This document shows positions 57,113 through 64,000 of a stretch of DNA of 64,000 nucleotides, one piece after another. The notes beneath the pieces are model-generated. The model had not been told where the DNA came from and searched no databases. It saw only the letters and a program-made list of their open reading frames with translations. The position numbers were made by a program, and so were the translations under genes. Each line of letters begins with the position of its first letter. The stretch's first letter is position 1. The stretch comes from RGIG1902 sp034926865. GTDB taxonomy: Bacteria; Bacillota; Clostridia; Oscillospirales; Butyricicoccaceae. The stretch covers positions 163,857-227,856 of the forward strand of contig JAYFQP010000003.1 of NCBI GenBank assembly GCA_034926865.1, read 5' to 3'.

Positions 57113-58084
57113 TCAGTTCCTGCTCTCGAGACGGGCTATCATTTCCTCCATGACTGCGACACAATCGGAGACTATAGACACATCGGCAGATCCAAAGATC
57201 GGAGCTTGGTCATCTGCATTTACAGCCACTACCTTCTTTGCTCCTCCTATGCCCGCAAGGTGCTGCACAGCCCCGGAAACCCCAAGGGAAATCAATAGAT
57301 CCGGCGCGACCGAGCGACCAGTTTGCCCTACCTGATGGGGATATTCCGCCCATGAAGCGTCAACCAGCGGGCGAGTCACCCCGTAATCGCCGCCTAGCAG
57401 CTTCGCAAGCTTTTTAACAAGGCTCATGTTCTCCTTGCGTCCTATACCCCGGCCCGCCACAACAAGTATTTTCGCCTTGGTGATATCATCCTGTGTCTCT
57501 TCGGAAAGCCAGGATATAAGCTCAGCACATGCGCCCTCTGTCGAAAGCACAAGCTCTTCAAGCGCTGCCAACCCCTGATAAGCCTGCTCCGGTTTTGGGA
57601 ACACTCCGGGGCGCACAGTGGCCATCTGAGGCCTTCGTTCTGGGCATACTATGGTGGCGATAAGATCACCGCCGAAGGTTGGCCTCGTCTGAAGCAGATA
57701 ACCTGTTTCATTATCTATCTGCAGATCGGTACAGTCAGCCGTAAGCCCCGTCTGAAGGCGTACGGCCACTCTGGGGGCAAGGCTGCGCCCCAAAGCCGTA
57801 GCCCCGAAAAGCATAATATCAGGCTTGATCCGTTTTACAAGCCCAGAGATCTCCCTTGCGCATATGTCCTGCGGAAACCACTCATCGCATCTCAGCCAGA
57901 ACACATATTCAGCCCCTGCAGCGCTAAGAGCCTCAAGGCAAGAGGATGGACCAGCCGTCACAGCATATACGCCACAGCGGTTCTTCTGCGCAAGCTCTCT
58001 GCCCTTTCTCACAAGCTGCAAGGCGACCTCGACGGGAGCACCATCCTTCTGTTCAGCAAAAATCAGCACATTACCCTCAGTCAT
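57113..58084 (-). CDS. etfA: Electron transfer flavoprotein subunit alpha
   Basis: A 323-residue EtfA. The N-terminal domain has VLIFAEQKDGAPVEVALQLVRKGREL; the C-terminal FAD domain has VVAGRGIGRKENM, GVTRPLVDASWAEYPHQVGQTGRSVAPDLLISLGVSGAVQHLAGI and VVAVNADDQAPIFGSADVSIVSD. With EtfB it carries electrons between a flavin dehydrogenase and another acceptor. The ATG overlaps the etfB stop by eight bases, with GGAGG nine bases upstream. There is no ferredoxin domain at its N-terminus. Confidence 0.94.
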   Translation of the reverse strand: MTEGNVLIFAEQKDGAPVEVALQLVRKGRELAQKNRCGVYAVTAGPSSCLEALSAAGAEYVFWLRCDEWFPQDICAREISGLVKRIKPDIMLFGATALGRSLAPRVAVRLQTGLTADCTDLQIDNETGYLLQTRPTFGGDLIATIVCPERRPQMATVRPGVFPKPEQAYQGLAALEELVLSTEGACAELISWLSEETQDDITKAKILVVAGRGIGRKENMSLVKKLAKLLGGDYGVTRPLVDASWAEYPHQVGQTGRSVAPDLLISLGVSGAVQHLAGIGGAKKVVAVNADDQAPIFGSADVSIVSDCVAVMEEMIARLESRN

Positions 58085-58865
58085 TTTTGCCGCCCTCCTT
58101 AATTGAAGTCAAAATGAAGCCTGCCGCATCCTCAGGCTGCAGCGCTATTGGCGGCGCCGCGCTCACATGCGAAGGCGTAAAAGTTTTTACGACGCGTGTA
58201 GGAGAACCTGCTCGGCCTGTTCGGGAAACATTCGCCTCCAACGCTTCTGCGGACAGCATGGGTACCGCTCCCTCCCAGCCTCGCCTTAGCCCCGCTATTG
58301 TGGGGAATCTCGGCTGAGCCGCCTCTCTTGCCACTGTGATCACCGCGGGAAGGCGCAGGCGTACAATGGCGTTTCCGCCGTCTTCGATGGTTCTTACCGT
58401 CAGCTCATTTTCAGAGGCATCCAGCACCTCAGCTACGGCGCAGGCATGGGGAATCCCCAATACCTCGGCAAGCTCAGGGCCAATTTGCGCAGTATCTCCA
58501 TCAACAGCCATGCGTCCGCATAAAATAAGGTCAGCTCCGCCCAGTTTTTCGGCACCCAGTGAAAGCGTATATGATGTGGCCAGCGTGTCGGCCCCGGCAA
58601 AGAGCCTGTCTGTCAACAGCGCGGCATCGTCTGCGCCCCTGGCTATAAGGTCACGCAAAAGCTCAGCAGTCGTGGGTATGCCCATACTCAGTACGGAAAC
58701 ATGCCCTCCCAGCTTCTCCTTAAGGCATACCGCCGTTTCAAGCGCCGCCAGATCAAATGGATTTATAACAGAAAAGCGCCCATCGCGCACAAGGGTTCCT
58801 GTCTGAGGGTCAACGCGCACCCTCCCTTCGGAAGGAACCTGCTTTACACACACTATCATTCGCAT
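58077..58865 (-). CDS. etfB: Electron transfer flavoprotein subunit beta
   Basis: A 262-residue EtfB: MRMIVCVKQVPSEGRVRVD, INPFDLAALETAV, LILCGRMAVDGDTAQIGPELAEVLGIPHACAV and the LPAVITVAREAAQPRFP end. In bifurcating Etf complexes this subunit binds NAD and an extra FAD; the GDTAQIGPELAE stretch would take part. The ATG at 58865 has GGAGG seven bases upstream and overlaps the oxidase stop by ten bases. Confidence 0.94.
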   Translation of the reverse strand: MRMIVCVKQVPSEGRVRVDPQTGTLVRDGRFSVINPFDLAALETAVCLKEKLGGHVSVLSMGIPTTAELLRDLIARGADDAALLTDRLFAGADTLATSYTLSLGAEKLGGADLILCGRMAVDGDTAQIGPELAEVLGIPHACAVAEVLDASENELTVRTIEDGGNAIVRLRLPAVITVAREAAQPRFPTIAGLRRGWEGAVPMLSAEALEANVSRTGRAGSPTRVVKTFTPSHVSAAPPIALQPEDAAGFILTSIKEGGKND

Positions 58866-60445
58866 ACCGTCACCTCCGAGGGATCAAACAAGTTGCCGGC
58901 TCCCAGCCTGTTTTCAGGGTCAAAAGCCCTCTTTACCAAGGCGGACTGCGCTATGCCGTCATCACCGTACATAGTTCTAAGATAATCTCTCTTAAGTTTG
59001 CCTACGCCGTGCTCCGCCGATACAGCTCCGCCCATAGATGCGGCAGCCTTGGCCCACCGCATAAGCAGGCTCTTTGCAGTTAAAAGCTCATCATGGCTGC
59101 GCGGCAGCATATTGACATGCAGGTGGCAGTCTCCTATATGACCCCAAGTGGCAGACTCAAGGCCGCTTTCCGCAAGCGTCTCACGGTAAAAGTTCACAAG
59201 CTCCCCAAAATGCTCTTCGGGAACAGCTATGTCAGAGGCAACCTTTACGATATCAGCCGACACCTGCCGCCTTCTATCTATACGCATATTGACGCTTTCG
59301 GGAACGGCATGGCGGAAGAAAAGCAGCCTGTCCCTGTCTGTATCATTGCGGGCCACCCATGTATTCTTTTCAGCGCCTCCGCAGGCGGCACAAAGCTCGC
59401 CAAGCGCCAAAAGCACTTCTCTTGCCTCACCTTCATCCTTGCAATGAAGCTCACAGTATATTACAGCCCCTATATCGCATCCTACATCGGAAAGCGCCCC
59501 AAACGCACCGCCTTCTTTTTTCTGCTCACGCAGAATATCCAAAGCTCCGCCATCGAAATATTCTATCGCAGCAAGGGGAAGCTTGGAATGCCTAAGCCTT
59601 TGTGCCAGAGCCATCGCAGAGTGTTCATCAGGCATCAAAAGCGATGCTCCCCATATAACCGCGGGAACCTGCATAAGCTTCAGCTCCAACTCAGTAATAA
59701 CGCCAAGCGTGCCGTCTGAACCTATAAGCAAATCTATAAGGTCCATATCCGGGGATGCAAAATAGCCTGAAGCATTTTTGCAGTCCGGCATCTTATATCC
59801 GGGGATGACAGCCTTCAGCATGCCTCCGTCCAAAAGCGGATACCTCGCCTGAAGGCCCTGAGCAAAGCAGGTTCCTCTTCTTATTTCCATCATTCGTCCG
59901 TCAGCCAGCGCCATGCGCAGGGCCTCAATATGTCCTCGCGTCGCCCCGTAAAGATAGCTGCGTGCGCCGGAGGCGTTACACGCGGCCATTCCGCCTATGG
60001 TAGCCGTCGCTTCTGTGGGATCCGGTGTGAAAAACCATTCTCCGGATTTTAAAAACTCCTGATAAATGGCCTTTGAAACTTCATCCCAGCCTGATGTATC
60101 TATTTTTTTCGTAGTCAGCGCCTGACGCAGCGCAAGCAGCGTAAGCCCCGGCTGAACTTTAAGCAAAAAAGCACCGTCGCTTGATTCGGCCATGCCGTTC
60201 ATACCATCCATGCGGGCAAGATTTATAATTCTTCCACCATCGGGAACCGCCCCTGCGGCAAGCCCGGTTCGTCCTCCCTGAACGGTCACTCTGCAATGTT
60301 TTGCTGAGCAGTCCCTCAGGCAGGCAATAATATCGGCCTCACTTCTGGGGAACGCAATCTGCTCGGCGCTTCCTTCTCTTCTTGATTCATCGCGCAGATA
60401 TTCCCTGCCTTGAGAGCTCAACGGCAACCAATGCCCATATTCCAT
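58856..60445 (-). CDS. FAD-linked oxidase, lactate/glycolate dehydrogenase type (GlcD/LctD-like)
   Basis: A 529-residue flavoprotein of the PCMH family. FAD-binding domain: VTVQGGRTGLAAGAVPDGG, DPTEATATIGGMAACNASGARSYLYG; C-terminal oxidase domain: WGHIGDCHLHVNML and SAEHGVGKLKRDYL. It oxidises a 2-hydroxy acid, most likely lactate. Directly followed by etfB and etfA, it matches the electron-confurcating lactate dehydrogenase of Acetobacterium (LctBCD), though in another gene order. No lactate permease is beside it. The ATG at 60445 lies seven bases after GAGGTG. Confidence 0.85.
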   Translation of the reverse strand: MEYGHWLPLSSQGREYLRDESRREGSAEQIAFPRSEADIIACLRDCSAKHCRVTVQGGRTGLAAGAVPDGGRIINLARMDGMNGMAESSDGAFLLKVQPGLTLLALRQALTTKKIDTSGWDEVSKAIYQEFLKSGEWFFTPDPTEATATIGGMAACNASGARSYLYGATRGHIEALRMALADGRMMEIRRGTCFAQGLQARYPLLDGGMLKAVIPGYKMPDCKNASGYFASPDMDLIDLLIGSDGTLGVITELELKLMQVPAVIWGASLLMPDEHSAMALAQRLRHSKLPLAAIEYFDGGALDILREQKKEGGAFGALSDVGCDIGAVIYCELHCKDEGEAREVLLALGELCAACGGAEKNTWVARNDTDRDRLLFFRHAVPESVNMRIDRRRQVSADIVKVASDIAVPEEHFGELVNFYRETLAESGLESATWGHIGDCHLHVNMLPRSHDELLTAKSLLMRWAKAAASMGGAVSAEHGVGKLKRDYLRTMYGDDGIAQSALVKRAFDPENRLGAGNLFDPSEVTVCE

Positions 60446-60478
60446 ACGCATTCACCTCTGTGTTTCAGTATAATCTAT

Positions 60479-60506
60479 ATTTTACTATACCAGATACGAT
60501 TTACAA
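60479..60506 (-). promoter_or_regulatory. Promoter of the oxidase-Etf operon
   Basis: On the minus strand TTGTAA (60501-60506) and TAAAAT (60479-60484) are 16 bases apart, about 35 bases before the start. Confidence 0.55.
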
Positions 60507-60511
60507 TTACT

Positions 60512-60550
60512 TTGCATTTAACACCTTTTTTATTGCATTTTATTGCATTC
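60512..60550. promoter_or_regulatory. Three phased TTGCATT repeats, likely AraC operator
   Basis: TTGCATT occurs at 60512, 60533 and 60543, that is 21 and 10 bases apart, all in the same orientation and on one helix face. They lie in the divergent region next to the AraC gene and upstream of the oxidase promoter, as activator half-sites do. Confidence 0.6.
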
Positions 60551-60581
60551 TTTGTTATTCTAAAATTAAGAGGTGAATAAA

Positions 60582-61397
60582 ATGGGAGATGATTTCTCTG
60601 TCCGGCGCAGCATAGACCGCTTCTGGTGGATGGAACAGTTCCATTTTCATGACCAATACGAAATTCTTCTTTCTCTTACAGACAACGGACAATTTTTCCT
60701 TCGTGATCGCCGATATCAGCTTTCAAAGGGTTCGCTGCTTTTACTTCCTCCCGGCGAGCTGCACCGCAGCGCTGTCGAGGGCAACAGGATCTATGACAGA
60801 TGGGTGGCGCATTTCCCCTCCGCTTATGCCGAAAAGCTGTCAAGCCCCTTAAGCGATCTTCTTACGGCATTTCGCGGCGGACGTTTGTTTATCCCGCTTC
60901 TTCCGGATCAGGCAAACAAGGTAACCTCGCTTTTCGAGGTCTGTGATTCAGAACAATCCGGCTTCGGCGCTGACCTTATCCGGAGATGGACCTTTATAAG
61001 GCTTCTTGTGGAGATAAACCGGCTGGCCGAAAACATCGGGCCTGAAGATCTTCCTGTGGATTCTCCCCTTGCAAATATACTTAGATATATACGTGAAAAC
61101 CCCAAGGAAGATCTTTCGTTGTCAGCCCTTTCTGAACGTTTCTACCTGAGCAGAAGCCAGCTCTGCCGCAGATTCCGCGCTGAAACAGGTTTTTCTCCGA
61201 ACGAATATGTGATCCGCAGCCGCATAATGCGGGCTTGCGCCCTGCTTGACCAGGGAGTCTCCGCCCAAGAGGCCGGCGAACGCGCGGGCTTTAACGACCA
61301 TTCACATTTCATCCGCACATTCCACTCCGTGGTTGGCCAGCCGCCCGGACGCTACTCACGATCTCGCAGAAAATGCTCGAAAGATATAAAAGAATAA
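60582..61397 (+). CDS. AraC family regulator
   Basis: A 271-residue regulator. The N-terminal cupin-like domain holds FHFHDQYEILL and LLLPPGELHRS; the C-terminal double helix-turn-helix (about 165-262) has LSLSALSERFYLSRSQLCRRFRAETGFSPNEYVI and AGERAGFNDHSHFIRTFHSVVGQPPGRY. It is divergent from the lactate-type oxidase operon and probably activates it; the ligand is unknown. The ATG at 60582 has GAGGTG six bases upstream, better than the GTG at 60573, which is part of that site. Confidence 0.92.
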   Translation: MGDDFSVRRSIDRFWWMEQFHFHDQYEILLSLTDNGQFFLRDRRYQLSKGSLLLLPPGELHRSAVEGNRIYDRWVAHFPSAYAEKLSSPLSDLLTAFRGGRLFIPLLPDQANKVTSLFEVCDSEQSGFGADLIRRWTFIRLLVEINRLAENIGPEDLPVDSPLANILRYIRENPKEDLSLSALSERFYLSRSQLCRRFRAETGFSPNEYVIRSRIMRACALLDQGVSAQEAGERAGFNDHSHFIRTFHSVVGQPPGRYSRSRRKCSKDIKE

Positions 61398-61431
61398 TTG
61401 TTTGCTATTCCGACGATCCGTCTGGTGCTGC

Positions 61432-62205
61432 CTACACTCTTTGGCTCCAAAGCCGGTCATCGCAAAGGGTATCAGCCATTCCCTTTACCATCCTCTCTAC
61501 CATGCTTCTGCCTTTTTCAAAGGAAGCAAGGTATGAGTTCCCCATAACACCGTTTTCAGTATGCATCTCCATGCGGTGGAAAGTGTGGAGTATACCGTTT
61601 TCCTCGGCCTCCAGCGGATATCCGGGGTTTCCTTTAGTTTCTTTGTATATCGGATCTATAAGATCCCCATCAAAAGCCCAGAGAAGCGATGTTTCGCCCT
61701 CACAGGCATGTATCATGCCGCTTTGGCTTTCAAGTATGTCACTCATGGCGCTATTATCCCCCTTCCAATATCCCGCAAAATACACCGGGAACCCGAGTGC
61801 TTCATTTATGCTTATAAGCGCAGTTTCTGTGGGTGCTGTATTGCCGCCGTGTCCATTGATTATTACTATCTTCCGAAAGCCATGAACGGCGATAGACTTG
61901 CAATAGTCGAAAAGCAGGTTCATATATGTCTCGGGGCGCAACGTCATCGAGCCGCAAAAGCTCATATGGTGGGTAGAATTTGCAACGGATATTGACGGGG
62001 CAACTATGCAGGGCTTTCCTCGCATGTTCAGCTCTTTTGCTATCAGCTCGCTCATGCCTGTAGCCAGCAAATTATCACAGCCCACAGGCAGGTGCGGCCC
62101 ATGCTGCTCGGTGGATCCTGTCGGTATCAAAACTATGGCCTTCTTATCAGAAAGAGCGTGTAGTTCCCTGGTATTAAGATTATCCCATCTTAAACTGTTC
62201 TTCAT
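61432..62205 (-). CDS. Creatininase family amidohydrolase
   Basis: A 257-residue metal-dependent amidohydrolase: IPTGSTEQHGPHLPVGCDNLLA, SVANSTHHMSFCGSMTL, IIINGHGGNTAPT and HACEGETSLLWA carry the zinc or manganese ligands. Besides creatininase the family has MftE (peptide maturation) and enzymes of riboflavin and purine-like breakdown; no radical SAM partner is near, so the substrate is not known. AAGGAGG lies eight bases before the ATG. It is convergent with the AraC gene and may be controlled separately. Confidence 0.85.
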   Translation of the reverse strand: MKNSLRWDNLNTRELHALSDKKAIVLIPTGSTEQHGPHLPVGCDNLLATGMSELIAKELNMRGKPCIVAPSISVANSTHHMSFCGSMTLRPETYMNLLFDYCKSIAVHGFRKIVIINGHGGNTAPTETALISINEALGFPVYFAGYWKGDNSAMSDILESQSGMIHACEGETSLLWAFDGDLIDPIYKETKGNPGYPLEAEENGILHTFHRMEMHTENGVMGNSYLASFEKGRSMVERMVKGMADTLCDDRLWSQRV

Positions 62206-62269
62206 TTCTTCTGCCTCCTTTTAGTAATTCAGGTAATACCATTATAGGCCCTTAGAATAATATGGTAAA

Positions 62270-62313
62270 TACTATTAAAGGCGCGCATCTTTTGATGCGC
62301 GCCTTTAATAGTA
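62270..62313 (-). terminator. Terminator of the dap operon
   Basis: A perfect 20-pair stem with a TTTT loop; its outer arms are A/T-rich and provide T-runs. It lies 25 bases after the dapH stop. Confidence 0.85.
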
Positions 62314-62337
62314 AATCAATACCGGCAGATACGAACT

Positions 62338-63030
62338 TTACAGCGTTCTAAGCGCCGATATAAGCTCTGTCTTTGAAATTGTCTTCTCGTCCTTCTGCTT
62401 GATGACGCGAGCGGGAACTCCGGCTACCACGACGTTTTCAGGCACGTCGTTTATTACGATGGAACCTGCGGCAACAACTGAGTTTTTGCCTATACGGCAA
62501 CCCTCGATAACGACAGCGTTTGCGCCGACAAGCACGTTATCCTCTACTACGACAGGAGTTGCGCTGGCAGGCTCTATAACTCCGGCCAGAACTGCACCTG
62601 CGCCGATATGGCAATGGTTGCCGACGGTAGCCCTGCCTCCGAGTATTGCGCCCATATCTATCATCGTGCCCTCGCCAATTATTGCGCCTATGTTGATAAC
62701 GGCACCCATCATGATGACGGCACTGTTGCCGATTTCTACCTGCTCGCGGATGATCGCGCCCGGCTCGATCCTTGCGTTAATGTTCTTCATATCAAGCATC
62801 GGTATAGCGGAATTGCGGCGGTCATTTTCAATAACTATATCTTCTATATTGCCTTCGTTTGCTTCAAGGATAGGCTTGAGCTTGTTCCAATCTCCAAAAA
62901 CGATCTTGTCACCGCAGCCGAAAACCTTGGCCTCGCCAAAATCAATTGGGCTTTTCTCCTTTACATAAAGCTTTACGGGGGTCTTCTTCTCGGATGTGGC
63001 GATATAGTTGATGATCTCCTGAGCGTTCAT
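62338..63030 (-). CDS. dapH: Tetrahydrodipicolinate N-acetyltransferase
   Basis: A 230-residue left-handed beta-helix transferase. The N-terminal helical part (1-80) is the DapH type; from about 90 on, hexapeptide repeats run (IEPGAIIREQVEIGNSAVIMMGAVINIGAIIGEGTMIDMG), with IVINDVPENVVVAGVPARVIK at the end. It acetylates tetrahydrodipicolinate in the acetylase branch of lysine/diaminopimelate synthesis. GGAG lies eight bases before the ATG. Last gene of dapA-dapB-dapH. Confidence 0.95.
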   Translation of the reverse strand: MNAQEIINYIATSEKKTPVKLYVKEKSPIDFGEAKVFGCGDKIVFGDWNKLKPILEANEGNIEDIVIENDRRNSAIPMLDMKNINARIEPGAIIREQVEIGNSAVIMMGAVINIGAIIGEGTMIDMGAILGGRATVGNHCHIGAGAVLAGVIEPASATPVVVEDNVLVGANAVVIEGCRIGKNSVVAAGSIVINDVPENVVVAGVPARVIKQKDEKTISKTELISALRTL

Positions 63031-63050
63031 GTATCTTTCTCCTTTATGAT

Positions 63051-63764
63051 TTAAAATAAAATTTGCTCTATTGTATAATAGCCGTTAGGCTTATCTTTTA
63101 GCACTTTTGAGACCTTGATAGCCCCATTTACAAATATACGGCGGCTTGTGGCCTTATGTACAACCTCTATGACCTCATCCTCGCCAAAAAAGGATACCGT
63201 ATGCTCTCCCGAGCAGTTGCCGCCTCTTCTCGAGACCATGCCAATCTCATTTTTACCCCTTTTGCCCTTTATATCATGGCGGTCATATACCAGCTCATAC
63301 TCATGGTCGGGATCAATTGCCTCTGCCAGCAGATACGCTGTGCCCGAAGGAGCGTCGACTTTTTGGTTGTGATGAGTCTCCATTATTTCTATATCAAAAC
63401 TGTCACGCAGAACAGGGGTCATCATCTCAAGCGCGCGCTTTACCACTGCTACACCAAGAGAATAATTTGCCGCATGGATCACCGGAGCATACTGACCAAG
63501 AGATTCTATTAGCTCGTTCTGCCTTGTATTGTGTCCTGTGCATCCGCAGAGATAAGGCGAACCGGTCTTTTTTATAAAAGCTGAAACATCATGCAGAGAT
63601 GAAGGCGAAGAAAAATCAAATACCACATCAAAGCGCTCTGTTATATTTTTCAGGTCACCGATATTTTCAACATCTATAACTGCGCCTATCTCCATTCCAT
63701 CAGCCTTTGCCGCTTCTTCAATCATCTTCCCCATGCGGCCATAGCCTATTATCATTATCCTCAT
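63051..63764 (-). CDS. dapB: 4-hydroxy-tetrahydrodipicolinate reductase
   Basis: A 237-residue enzyme: NAD(P)-binding IMIIGYGRMGKMIEEAA, YLCGCTGHN, the catalytic METHHNQKVDAPSGTAYLLAEAI and the substrate loop GKRGKNEIGMVSRRGGNCSGEHTVSF. It reduces the DapA product in lysine synthesis. It is shorter than the E. coli enzyme (273), as usual in Clostridia. Its ATG overlaps the dapA stop by four bases (ATGA), with AAGGAG eleven bases upstream. Confidence 0.95.
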   Translation of the reverse strand: MRIMIIGYGRMGKMIEEAAKADGMEIGAVIDVENIGDLKNITERFDVVFDFSSPSSLHDVSAFIKKTGSPYLCGCTGHNTRQNELIESLGQYAPVIHAANYSLGVAVVKRALEMMTPVLRDSFDIEIMETHHNQKVDAPSGTAYLLAEAIDPDHEYELVYDRHDIKGKRGKNEIGMVSRRGGNCSGEHTVSFFGEDEVIEVVHKATSRRIFVNGAIKVSKVLKDKPNGYYTIEQILF

Positions 63765-64000
63765 ATCAACCCGCACTCCTTCATAGTTTCGGCAAGCTTA
63801 TGGCAATTTTCATCGCTCATCGGATAAAGCGGCAGACGATAGCCTCCGACATTCATCCCCATAAGATTCATAGCCGCCTTTACCGGTATCGGATTCACCT
63901 CAAGGAACAATGCGTTGATCATCGCAAGATAGCCAAGCTGTAACTTTCTTGCATATACCAAATCGCCTTTTAGATAAGCCTCCACCATCTCGTGGGTTTC
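63761..64000 (-). CDS. dapA: 4-hydroxy-tetrahydrodipicolinate synthase (C-terminal part)
   Basis: The last 79 residues of DapA, cut by the window edge. The stretch MINALFLEVNPIPVKAAMNLMGMNVGGYRLPLYPMSDEN is the typical C-terminal part of the lyase, which condenses pyruvate with aspartate semialdehyde. The catalytic lysine lies outside. The stop overlaps dapB. Confidence 0.93.
   Translation of the reverse strand, partial: ETHEMVEAYLKGDLVYARKLQLGYLAMINALFLEVNPIPVKAAMNLMGMNVGGYRLPLYPMSDENCHKLAETMKECGLI

Overview
The window looks like chromosomal DNA of an anaerobic, low-to-middle GC Bacillota of the class Clostridia, probably from a spore-forming lineage; I do not name a genus. The evidence is the hrcA-grpE-dnaK-dnaJ order behind a perfect CIRCE element, strong GGAGG ribosome binding sites, T-box riboswitches, DUF4364, DUF3048 and GerMN proteins, the anaerobic (class III) ribonucleotide reductase nrdDG, a lactate dehydrogenase-type flavoprotein with its own EtfAB pair, and the N-acetyl (DapH) lysine branch. 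No rRNA, tRNA, CRISPR array, transposase or phage gene was found.

Layout. 0-3.1 kb: the start of a GntR/YtrA repressor, then a leftward run DUF4364 - DUF3048 lipoprotein - BMP-type substrate-binding lipoprotein. 3.1-9 kb: a cytoplasmic RsiV-like protein, a signal-peptidase-fold protein without catalytic residues, a NusG-II domain protein, a membrane EAL protein with a degenerate GGDEF domain, an XRE regulator fused to a desulfoferrodoxin module, a GNAT and an ASCH protein. 9-11.5 kb: MATE exporter plus histidine-phosphatase-like gene behind a leader peptide and attenuator. 11.5-16.4 kb: heat-shock operon. 16.5-20.9 kb: HD protein, AlaX editing protein, nitroreductase and nicotinate phosphoribosyltransferase. 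21.2-23.8 kb: CsoR - small HMA protein - CadA-type P-type ATPase.

23.9-31.7 kb is an unusual leftward operon: two small polytopic membrane proteins (one DUF5058) followed by four tandem 461-residue M20/AbgB-type amidohydrolases, with signs of gene conversion, behind a 350-base structured leader. 31.7-34.8 kb: nrdDG under a NrdR-box promoter. 34.8-39.3 kb: two-component system - GerMN lipoprotein - MATE exporter. 39.4-46.2 kb: D,D-carboxypeptidase, upp-rpiB-tsaB-tsaE, RodA/FtsW, metallophosphoesterase and pentapeptide protein. 46.2-49.3 kb: PepT, an RsiV-like lipoprotein and a class I amidotransferase-like hydrolase.

49.5-55.4 kb is the most striking region: three paralogous oligopeptide-binding lipoproteins (SBP family 5), each with its own promoter and complete T-box riboswitch. 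The specifier positions read CUC (Leu), GUC (Val) and AUC (Ile), and all three T-box bulges carry UGGU, matching the A73 discriminator of those tRNAs. Each binding protein thus appears to be induced by shortage of a different branched-chain amino acid. No permease or ATPase lies nearby. With PepT and the four M20 enzymes, the window is rich in peptide and amino-acyl conjugate scavenging.

55.4-64 kb: FkbM methyltransferase and ElaA-like GNAT; a leftward FAD oxidase-etfB-etfA operon divergent from an AraC regulator over a shared region with three phased TTGCATT repeats; a creatininase-family gene; and the end of a dapA-dapB-dapH operon, with dapA cut by the window edge.
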